64,000 bases of DNA from assembly GCF_017355835.1 (NCBI RefSeq), contig NZ_JAFEWF010000005.1, positions 461,100 through 525,099 of the forward strand, written 5' to 3'. The notes beneath the pieces were generated by a model, which saw only the letters and a program-made list of their open reading frames with translations, searched no databases and was not told the DNA's origin. How positions within the stretch are numbered: position 1 is the stretch's first letter; every line of letters starts with the position of its first letter. This DNA comes from Desertivirga brevis (GTDB taxonomy: Bacteria > Bacteroidota > Bacteroidia > Sphingobacteriales > Sphingobacteriaceae). A program made the position numbers and the translations under genes. Positions 34,973-42,212 of the stretch are shown piece by piece.

Positions 34973-35551
34973 TTAATCTCCTACCGAGTCAAGGGGTTTT
35001 CGTTGCAAGTTGGCGGTTACTGAAGACTTAAATTGAGAGGGAGTTTGACCTGTCACTTGTTTGAACTGAGTTGAAAGATATTGTACACTACTATACCCAA
35101 GCTTAAATGCTATTTCACTTAAATTGAGCTCCTTGTATAAAATCAACTCTTTTGCTTTTTCGATACGCTGACGGATAATAAACTGCTCGATAGTAATCCC
35201 TTCCACAGAGGAAAACAGGGCACTTAGATAGTTATAGTCGTGATGTAAATCGGAGGAGATTATCTGAGACCAATTAACTTTAAGGTCTAACGTTTCTGAA
35301 TGATGAACTTTCGAGATAATTATATTCTTAATTCTTTCAATTAATCGTGATTTACCAGGCTCCAACAACTCAAATCCAAGCCCCTCCAGCTTCTTTGACA
35401 GCTGTTCCTGCTTGTCCATAGTTAGTTCCTGCTCTTTTAGCTTAACTATCCCCAACTCCGTTGACAAGGAATGCAGGTCGAGTTCTGACAATACTTGGTC
35501 AACTGTCAGAACGCATCGCCTGCAAACCATATTCTTTATATAAAGCTCCAT
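34973..35551 (-). CDS. AraC-family regulator with HMA-like N-terminal metal-binding domain
   Basis: A 192-residue protein from the ATG at 35551. The first 65 residues resemble a heavy-metal-associated (HMA) domain: MELYIKNMVCRRCVLTVDQV, with a CRRC pair where HMA domains have CxxC, then a VKLKEQEL strand and an alpha2 helix. The C-terminal part (about 90-192) is an AraC DNA-binding domain: helix-turn-helix 1 LNLSEIAFKLGYSSVQYLS and the FKQVTGQTPSQFK signature. The fusion suggests a metal- or redox-responsive activator. The target is unknown; no metal-transport gene is adjacent. Confidence 0.85.
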   Translation of the reverse strand: MELYIKNMVCRRCVLTVDQVLSELDLHSLSTELGIVKLKEQELTMDKQEQLSKKLEGLGFELLEPGKSRLIERIKNIIISKVHHSETLDLKVNWSQIISSDLHHDYNYLSALFSSVEGITIEQFIIRQRIEKAKELILYKELNLSEIAFKLGYSSVQYLSTQFKQVTGQTPSQFKSSVTANLQRKPLDSVGD

Positions 35552-35644
35552 CTGTTTCTGCTGATAAAGCAAAAATACATGTGAGCCATTTCATCCCTGT
35601 CATCTTGTTGTAATGACGGTCAGGAAATCCTTTCAATTACATTT

Positions 35645-36118
35645 CTACTTCTGAATTTCCGCCTCAAAGGAGCCCTCCGTAATCTTTTTTAATGAACCTG
35701 TCAAACTCGAGCTATCGAATTCAAATGTTCCCTTTACACCGTTACTTTGAAATGTAGTAATTCTAATAGTTCCGGAGTTAGCGAGATGCCGGTTTGCAGC
35801 AGGAACAGGCCCGTTAACGTAAGTAGCTTCCGCGCTTTTCGTAATTGGAAATTCACCTTTCCCTCTTATTCCAGGTATCACAAAAGTAATTAGCTCATTG
35901 GTTGCAGTAAGTTTGGCGGTAATGGTTATCGTGTTTCCATCACCTTTAGTGGCATAAACATTTTCAGAGCCGGTTGCAGATTTTGCAGTACCGTTTACAA
36001 TAAAACTCATCCCAGGATTAAGCACTTCCAGCTGCTCATCTTTCTTACAAGATGCCAGGGCCAAAAGGATGAATAACATTAATAATAAAGCTGAAGATTG
36101 TGTTGTGTGTGTTTTCAT
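35645..36118 (-). CDS. lipoprotein with an all-beta domain
   Basis: A 157-residue lipoprotein: signal ending in the LASC lipobox (about residue 24), then a beta-rich domain (ITITAKLTATNELITFVIPG, GTIRITTFQSNGVKGTFEFD) ending in FEAEIQK. The pattern resembles the DUF6252-type Bacteroidota lipoproteins, but the assignment is only by style. It probably sits in the outer membrane. It is monocistronic. Confidence 0.7.
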   Translation of the reverse strand: MKTHTTQSSALLLMLFILLALASCKKDEQLEVLNPGMSFIVNGTAKSATGSENVYATKGDGNTITITAKLTATNELITFVIPGIRGKGEFPITKSAEATYVNGPVPAANRHLANSGTIRITTFQSNGVKGTFEFDSSSLTGSLKKITEGSFEAEIQK

Positions 36119-36251
36119 AAATACTGGTTTATATAAATATAAAAGCTGTTTTTATACTTATTGTTCGTAGAAAACACAATTTTATCCCTTTCTAAATAAG
36201 CGGAAAACGGAATAGTATAACAAGTAGTGAGGGTTTTCCCCTCATCTTATT

Positions 36252-36659
36252 CTATCTACTGGAAAGTTCCAGAATACGGTCGAACTCTTCTTTCTTCATA
36301 GTCATTACAGAAAGCCTACCTTGCTTTACGAGACCGATATTAGCAAGCATTTCATCTGCCTTTATCTCTTCAAGTGTAACAGGCCTTTTCAGTGTTTCTA
36401 CAGGCGAAAGGTCTACAACTACCCAGTTTGGATCCTCTGTAGTTGGATCCTGATAAAATTCCTTTACTACTTTCGCCACACCCACTACGGCCTTTCCTTC
36501 GTTAGAATGATAAAAAAGCACCAGATCGCCTTCTTTCATTGCCTTTAAATTGTTTCTCGCCTGGTAGTTTCTCACTCCATCCCAGAAGGTACGACCATCT
36601 TCATTAAATTTTTCCCAGCTGTATTTGAATGGCTCTGACTTAACCAAAAAGTAGTTCAT
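36252..36659 (-). CDS. EVE domain-containing protein
   Basis: A 135-residue stand-alone EVE (PUA-like) domain. It starts MNYFLVKSEPFKYSWEKF, followed by TFWDGVRNYQARNNLKAM, DLVLFYHSNEGKAVVGVAKV and a C-terminal RLSVMTMKKEEFDRIL. EVE domains bind modified bases in nucleic acid in a few studied cases. Length and motif order are normal and cytosolic location is expected. No restriction-modification or tRNA-modification gene is adjacent. Confidence 0.92.
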   Translation of the reverse strand: MNYFLVKSEPFKYSWEKFNEDGRTFWDGVRNYQARNNLKAMKEGDLVLFYHSNEGKAVVGVAKVVKEFYQDPTTEDPNWVVVDLSPVETLKRPVTLEEIKADEMLANIGLVKQGRLSVMTMKKEEFDRILELSSR

Positions 36660-36864
36660 GTGTGTTTTTTATAATTAGAAGATTAAAACATCTCCTCTTT
36701 AAAATTTAATCATTGAGGGACAAAACTAATAAATTAGAAAGAATTCGATGATAAGGGGATTGGAGATAGCGCTAAGAATATAACAAAAAGTAATGCGGGA
36801 TAAATATTTACGATTTGACCTTTGTTCGTTTAAAGTTCATATTTGAGATATTAAACAAAGCGAT

Positions 36865-37005
36865 ATGAGGATTTTAAATAAAATATTTGGATTTACACTT
36901 CCATTTAAGAAAACAGGCGTTAAAAACAATACTTTTGAGTCAAACCCTATACATATGAGGTTTAATCTCCATAACGTTTCAGACGATTACTATATGTTTA
37001 TTTAG
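36865..37005 (+). CDS. candidate small protein, 46 residues
   Basis: An ATG-to-TAG frame in the gap between the EVE and DMT genes whose last eight bases overlap the DMT stop on the other strand. The product begins MRILNKIFGFTLPFKKTG and ends with DDYYMFI. There is no signal peptide. It is too short to judge from sequence alone, so this is offered as a candidate. Confidence 0.3.
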   Translation: MRILNKIFGFTLPFKKTGVKNNTFESNPIHMRFNLHNVSDDYYMFI

Positions 37006-37882
37006 CCGGCCCCTTTTTCCTACTGCTTCTCTGACCGAGGTAAAGGCTTAAAATAACGAGCACTGTACCTGCGATAGTGTAGGCAGTTATGGGCTCATCC
37101 ATTAGCCACCATGCGTAAAAGAAGCCAAAGACAGGGCAAAGGAACAGCCATAAAGAAGCTTCCACCGTATCAATACGAAGTAGATGAAACCAGCATATCA
37201 ACCCTACAATGGATACGGCAATACTCAGCCAGAGAACGGATAGCCAGAAATTAGAATCAAGGCGAACAGTCGTGAAATCGCTCATAACAATTGTAAAAGG
37301 GAGAAGCAAAATTCCGGCAATAAAAACCTGCCACCCGTTTATCAATAAGTTAGGGAGTTTCCACTTCACACTAGCATAATATACACTGGCAATGGAAACT
37401 GTAATCATACTTGCAATAAGCAAAATTAAGCCACCTAAAGTAGTGTGGCTATCTTGAAGTAAAGGATAACAAGCTACTCCTATTCCAGCCATTCCTAAAA
37501 ATACACAGAGAATTTCTGTCGCAGAAGGTTTCCGCCTCAGCCATAAAGCAGAAAAAACCACTATTAATAATGGATTTGTAGAGACAGCTAGACTTCCAAT
37601 ACCCGCTGCTGTGTATTTCATTGCAAAAACATACAAACCCAGGTACATAGTCGTATTTAGAAAACCAAACAGAGTGAGCTGCTTAAACTCTTGGCGATTA
37701 GGTATACGGTATTCCTTATCTCTGCTAAACGCATAGGTTAAGCCAAGTAGAATGGATCCAGCTATAAAAAAACGCGAGTTAGCTAAGATCAAAGGGGGCG
37801 CTGACAACACACCAACCTTAGTAGCAACAGAAGCTGATGCCCAAAGAATAGAAAATATTAAGCCTATCAATATCTTTTTCAC
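36998..37882 (-). CDS. EamA/DMT-superfamily permease
   Basis: A 294-residue inner-membrane exporter of the drug/metabolite transporter superfamily, with ten predicted helices in two EamA repeats. Family features are the N-terminal LIGLIFSILWASASVATKVG and the second-repeat start GGLILLIASMITVSIASVYY. Start codon is GTG at 37882. Members export amino acids or metabolites; the substrate is unknown. It is transcribed on its own, away from the secreted CBM9-like/PKD gene on the other strand. Confidence 0.9.
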   Translation of the reverse strand: MKKILIGLIFSILWASASVATKVGVLSAPPLILANSRFFIAGSILLGLTYAFSRDKEYRIPNRQEFKQLTLFGFLNTTMYLGLYVFAMKYTAAGIGSLAVSTNPLLIVVFSALWLRRKPSATEILCVFLGMAGIGVACYPLLQDSHTTLGGLILLIASMITVSIASVYYASVKWKLPNLLINGWQVFIAGILLLPFTIVMSDFTTVRLDSNFWLSVLWLSIAVSIVGLICWFHLLRIDTVEASLWLFLCPVFGFFYAWWLMDEPITAYTIAGTVLVILSLYLGQRSSRKKGPAK

Positions 37883-38000
37883 ACTGGCAAAACTAAAAAT
37901 ACTACTGGTAAGATTGGTTAAAATTGAACATTAACCCGACACTACAGGACAGAGATTTTCATCCATATTTCTAAATTGGCGGAAACCAATTACAACACTA

Positions 38001-39077
38001 ATGCGATTAGAAATTTTTCTGGGCGCCTGCCTCATAAGTTTCATCAGTTTCAACACCTTTGCTCAGGAAGACCGGGGTTATAAAATTTACCAGTTCCCAG
38101 CCAACATGATCCCTAAAATTGACGGTAAGACCGATGATTGGGATTCCTTCCCTAAAGAGTATATCGTAGGGACTGACCAGTTGTGGGATGACTCGGGACG
38201 CTATCCAAAAGTTGACCCTAAAAATTTGGATGTAAAGGTGAAAGTAGCTTGGGTAAAAGGACTCAACAGGCTTTATTTTCTGTATGAGGCATACGATAAT
38301 TATTGGGATTTTAGTCTTGCAGGATTGCATAATGACACCTTTGAGATCGTTGTCGATGGCGACCTTTCGGGTGGGCCTCTGATTCAGGAACAGCATCCAA
38401 ATCAAACCCTCGATAAAATGGAAACCTACTTTTCGTATCACGGCGTCCATGCTCAAAACTATCATATTTTCACCCCAGCTGTGGGGAAAGACTGGGCCCT
38501 TGCGTGGGGTTCACAACCATGGATAAAGAACCTTCCCTATTCCAACATCGCCTATAACTATAATTTCAAACCAGGAGAACGGGGAAGGTTAATTGCAGAG
38601 TTTTGGATAACACCCTTTGACTATGCTGGAGCTGAAGGTCCTGTAAGGGCGGTGGAATCAATATTGTATGATAACAAGAAGATTGGACTTACTTGGGCGA
38701 TAATTGACTATGACGACGTGAATGATGAAAAAGTAAAAGGATTTTGGAACTTATCCAAAAACCATAAGATGTACGGTAATTCCAGCCTTGGAACCGTCTT
38801 CACCTTACTGCCGCTTGAAGAAAAATATCTGAAACCTCTGGACGCCCGTTGGTCTTTCATTGTTACTGATATGGCAAAGAGAGAAGTGACATTTAAAGAT
38901 CAAAGCCGGGGCAAGATCGAGAAATGGCATTGGGATTTCGGAGATGGAACAAGCTCGGCAGAACCAAATCCGGTCCATCGTTACAAAGAAGCAGGGAAAT
39001 ACCTTGTGGTACTGGAAATCGAAGGACCAGATGGAAAAGCCCGTTGGGCAAATCAGTGGGATGTGGCCGTTAAGTAG
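38001..39077 (+). CDS. secreted CBM9-like plus PKD-domain protein
   Basis: A 358-residue secreted protein (signal to about residue 22). Residues 30-270 resemble a carbohydrate-binding CBM9/DOMON-like domain: IPKIDGKTDDWDSFPKEY at the start, KVKVAWVKGLNRLYFLYEAY and the NDTFEIVVDGDLSGG calcium/ligand loop, ending with GLTWAIIDYDDVND. The C-terminal 85 residues form a PKD domain with the hallmark WHWDFGDGTSSAEPNPVHRY. This suggests binding to a polysaccharide at or outside the surface. It neighbours the xylan locus but is on the opposite strand, so a role in xylan binding is plausible, not shown. Confidence 0.82.
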   Translation: MRLEIFLGACLISFISFNTFAQEDRGYKIYQFPANMIPKIDGKTDDWDSFPKEYIVGTDQLWDDSGRYPKVDPKNLDVKVKVAWVKGLNRLYFLYEAYDNYWDFSLAGLHNDTFEIVVDGDLSGGPLIQEQHPNQTLDKMETYFSYHGVHAQNYHIFTPAVGKDWALAWGSQPWIKNLPYSNIAYNYNFKPGERGRLIAEFWITPFDYAGAEGPVRAVESILYDNKKIGLTWAIIDYDDVNDEKVKGFWNLSKNHKMYGNSSLGTVFTLLPLEEKYLKPLDARWSFIVTDMAKREVTFKDQSRGKIEKWHWDFGDGTSSAEPNPVHRYKEAGKYLVVLEIEGPDGKARWANQWDVAVK

Positions 39078-39088
39078 TCCCTAACTTC

Positions 39089-40204
39089 CTATTTTGCCTG
39101 GAGTTTGAAGGAATCAGCTACCCCAGTTTGAAAGCCATCATCTTCAACTTTTGGCAAAATAGCATGGTATTCCCCTTTTATTTCTATACCAACTTGTGTC
39201 CGCTCAAGTTTAATCTTTAAGAAGCCGTGTTGCGAGTCGCAGTAACTTACCAGGCGAACGCCTTCGAATAAAGGATGTTCCGGAGTAAAATTTACATCGT
39301 CCTTGTTTGCAATGGCGTGCAACTGGTCATACCCCCCGCCCCCAGCAACAATAAATGTGGTTTTCTCTCCGTCAGGATAATTCTTCTCAAACCTCTGATA
39401 GTTATGCACATGACCGCTAAACACTACGTCTGGCCTTACTTGCGCCTCCTGAAATGAACGCTCAAGAACTTCGATCATTGTTAAACTTGAACCGTGATTA
39501 ATATCTGCAGAATATGGAGCGTGGTGAATACACACGATGATGGCTTTTTGAGGTCTCTGAGTAGCAGCGGATCTTAGTTCGTCAACAAACCATAACCTTT
39601 GTTCCTCTGTAACTATGCCAAATTTGGGAACATTGCTTTGTAATCCTATAATATTGGCTAGCGGTGTTTCCAATGTCCAATAAACGTTGGGCTGGGGCAT
39701 ACTCATCCAATTTGTGTCTCCACTAAAACTGACTATCCTACGCTCGGTGTCGCAGAAAACGGCCATAAAAGGCTCAAGGCTATTGTAGGCAACGGAACTT
39801 TGTGGATTTACATCACAATCATGGTTACCGGCAATAGCGAAAATAGGACGAGGATATTTACTATAAGGTGAAAAGAATTGCTCGTAGTAGCGGGAAGCCT
39901 CTCCATGATTGTAAACTACATCGCCTAGATGGAAAAGGAAATCCGGCTGATCTTCCTCATTTCCAAACTGATGAAGCATGGCCCCCACTACCTTTTCCTG
40001 AAATTCTAGTCCCCTGATACTTCCTGTATCGCCCACCATATGGAATATCATTTGGTCCTTGCTTACATTTCTTATCGTCTCTATAGGCAGATGAAAAGGA
40101 TAAGTACCAGACGGCGTGGGTAATGGCTGGTATTTATAACTATCATCAGGCTGGTTTAATTTTATTGCAGGACTGGTATATTTTTCAGGGTTTTCGATGA
40201 TCAT
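39089..40204 (-). CDS. calcineurin-like metallophosphoesterase
   Basis: A 371-residue protein from the ATG at 40204; an earlier in-frame TTG is less likely. Metal motifs: FLFHLGDVVYNHGEA (GDxx), FAIAGNHDCDVN (GNHD), and the C-terminal FSGHVHNYQRFEK (GHxH). Residues before the core start with MVGDTGSIRG. Related to purple acid phosphatase-like enzymes; it hydrolyses a phosphoester, substrate unknown. There is no signal peptide. It is 46 bases from the esterase gene of the xylan locus and on the same strand, so it may be the last gene of that transcript. Confidence 0.88.
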   Translation of the reverse strand: MIIENPEKYTSPAIKLNQPDDSYKYQPLPTPSGTYPFHLPIETIRNVSKDQMIFHMVGDTGSIRGLEFQEKVVGAMLHQFGNEEDQPDFLFHLGDVVYNHGEASRYYEQFFSPYSKYPRPIFAIAGNHDCDVNPQSSVAYNSLEPFMAVFCDTERRIVSFSGDTNWMSMPQPNVYWTLETPLANIIGLQSNVPKFGIVTEEQRLWFVDELRSAATQRPQKAIIVCIHHAPYSADINHGSSLTMIEVLERSFQEAQVRPDVVFSGHVHNYQRFEKNYPDGEKTTFIVAGGGGYDQLHAIANKDDVNFTPEHPLFEGVRLVSYCDSQHGFLKIKLERTQVGIEIKGEYHAILPKVEDDGFQTGVADSFKLQAK

Positions 40205-40250
40205 TAACAAAAATAGCAATTCGATATTAACAAATCATCAATTGATACTT

Positions 40251-42191
40251 TTATTCAGTTGTCCTGAAAGGCGAAGCGGGTAATTTTTCAATATTATACA
40301 AATTAGGAAAAACCGGATTATCTGCCCAGGCATACCTTACGAATTTAGGTTCTGGGACTTCTTCAGACCATACATGCACAGTAGTTCCTACAATCTTTGC
40401 CTTAGCCCAAACGAATTTTTTATCTTCCCCAGCAATTGCAAATTGTGATAACTCCTCCCCGTCAATACTGATTAGTCCGCTCCCTACATTGCGAAAACTA
40501 ATAATCATCTTGTTTCCTTCAACCCTTGAGGACTCGTAAAGAGGCCCGCTATGCACCAGATTCTTCTCTCCGTAATTCAGTCGCCTTGCAATCAAAGCAA
40601 GCCTTTCGCCAACATCTTTCTTATTGTCGGGATGAATATCGTTCCACTCTCCCAGGTCGATAGTAACTGCCATTCCCGTATTGGGAATACTTAGGGTTTT
40701 TAAAGAAGCTTCTCTTACGATGGCCCAGCTACTCTCAGTTGGTAGATAACTGGCGTCGCTAAAATTGGGAAGTTGAACATAGTAAAATGGCAATTTAGGA
40801 CTGGAGAACTTCTGTCTCCAGTCACTTATCAGAGCAGGGAGTAGCTTTTCGTACTCCTCCGGCTTCCCTGTATTGCTTTCGCCCTGGTACCAGAGCACAC
40901 CTTTTAGAGCATAATTAGTAAAAGGGGCAATCATAGCATTGTACAGAGCTGTAGGCTGGTTCTGTTCAGCAATAGGTCCCGGACCAACTCCTCCCCTCTG
41001 TGGCCGAAATACTTTACCAACCTTATACAGCCAATCACCTTTCAAATCAATTTGCCAATTTCCTACCATTAAAGAATAAGGCTTATCGGGAACAAAGCCT
41101 CCTTTACCCGCATTATTTTGAACCCTGATAACCAGTATATTTCTACCCGGCTTAAGAACTCCAGCAGGTACTAAGTACCTACGTTGCGGGTACATGTAGG
41201 ATGTTGAACCTACTTGTTTCCCGTTAATATAGGCAATATCAGCATCTACAATCCTCCCCATAAACAATTTGGCCTCCTTCCCTGCCATGGATGCGGGAAC
41301 TTCTATCTCTTTCCGATACCAAACTACCCCGTTCAGATCTCTTACACCCTGATCTTCCCAATATCCTGGAATATTGATATTTTGCCAGTTCTTTGGCACA
41401 TAAGAGCTTTCAAACCATTTAACAGCTTCGGCCATCCCTTTATCCGGTTCTGGATCAGGTTTCTGGCTTGCTGAAACTGCTGCCCTCTGCCTGTCTTGAA
41501 TATAAGAAGTGTCTTTATTACGCGCTATAGTCGCTGCCAGAGCACCAAATTGTTTTAAACCCTCTTCGCTTGTCCAGGCCTCGATAGGCGTTCCTCCATA
41601 ACTTGAATTAATTATTCCAATAGGAACACGATGCTTGTTATAAATATTGCGGGCAAAGAAATAGGCAACAGCCGAGAAATCATTTACACTTTGTGAATTT
41701 GCCCACTTCCATGAGCCTTTTTGGAAATCATCCTTCGTTCCCGAAAGACTTGCCATGGTAGGAACCAAAAACTGCCGGATTTCAGGAAAATTGGCCTTTT
41801 CGATATCTTCAGCATACCTCACATTATGTATTCCCATTTGATGAACCATGTTTGACTGGCCCGCACACAGCCAGACATCACCTAACAATATTCCCTTCAG
41901 TATTATTGTGTTCTTTCCCTGCAATCGCATTTCATATGGACCTCCTGCCTTCATCGCAGGTAGCTTTACCAACCATTTCCCTTCCGCCCCGGCCACTGTG
42001 GAAATGCTTCTTTTGTTAAAGTTAACACTAACCTTCTCTCCAGGGGAAGCCCAACCCCAAATTTTAAGAGGCATGTCACGCTGCAGAACCATACTATCTG
42101 CAACTAGTCGCGGTAACCGTATCTGGGCATTCGACTGAACGATCGACAAGCAGGAAAAAAAAAGAAAGAATTGAGCGAGAACTTTGTACAT
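40251..42191 (-). CDS. sialate O-acetylesterase-type esterase (SGNH), xylan locus
   Basis: A 646-residue secreted esterase with signal (to about residue 23). Diagnostic parts are an N-terminal beta domain, the Ser block LGDVWLCAGQSNMVHQMG (nucleophile Ser of GQSNM at about residue 115), WYQGESNTGKPEEYE and the DxxH block EWNDIHPDNKKDVGERL with catalytic His. Between them lies a galactose-binding-like beta-sandwich (about 255-385). SIAE-type enzymes in xylan loci remove O-acetyl from xylan or from 4-O-methyl-glucuronate side chains. It is preceded by GH115 with 21 bases between, in one operon. Confidence 0.9.
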   Translation of the reverse strand: MYKVLAQFFLFFSCLSIVQSNAQIRLPRLVADSMVLQRDMPLKIWGWASPGEKVSVNFNKRSISTVAGAEGKWLVKLPAMKAGGPYEMRLQGKNTIILKGILLGDVWLCAGQSNMVHQMGIHNVRYAEDIEKANFPEIRQFLVPTMASLSGTKDDFQKGSWKWANSQSVNDFSAVAYFFARNIYNKHRVPIGIINSSYGGTPIEAWTSEEGLKQFGALAATIARNKDTSYIQDRQRAAVSASQKPDPEPDKGMAEAVKWFESSYVPKNWQNINIPGYWEDQGVRDLNGVVWYRKEIEVPASMAGKEAKLFMGRIVDADIAYINGKQVGSTSYMYPQRRYLVPAGVLKPGRNILVIRVQNNAGKGGFVPDKPYSLMVGNWQIDLKGDWLYKVGKVFRPQRGGVGPGPIAEQNQPTALYNAMIAPFTNYALKGVLWYQGESNTGKPEEYEKLLPALISDWRQKFSSPKLPFYYVQLPNFSDASYLPTESSWAIVREASLKTLSIPNTGMAVTIDLGEWNDIHPDNKKDVGERLALIARRLNYGEKNLVHSGPLYESSRVEGNKMIISFRNVGSGLISIDGEELSQFAIAGEDKKFVWAKAKIVGTTVHVWSEEVPEPKFVRYAWADNPVFPNLYNIEKLPASPFRTTE

Positions 42192-42212
42192 ATCCGAAAT
42201 TTGAAAGGCCCT

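Noticed and set aside
38007..38465. 152-residue frame opposite the CBM9-like/PKD gene
   Set aside because: Shadow of the clearly coding + strand frame.
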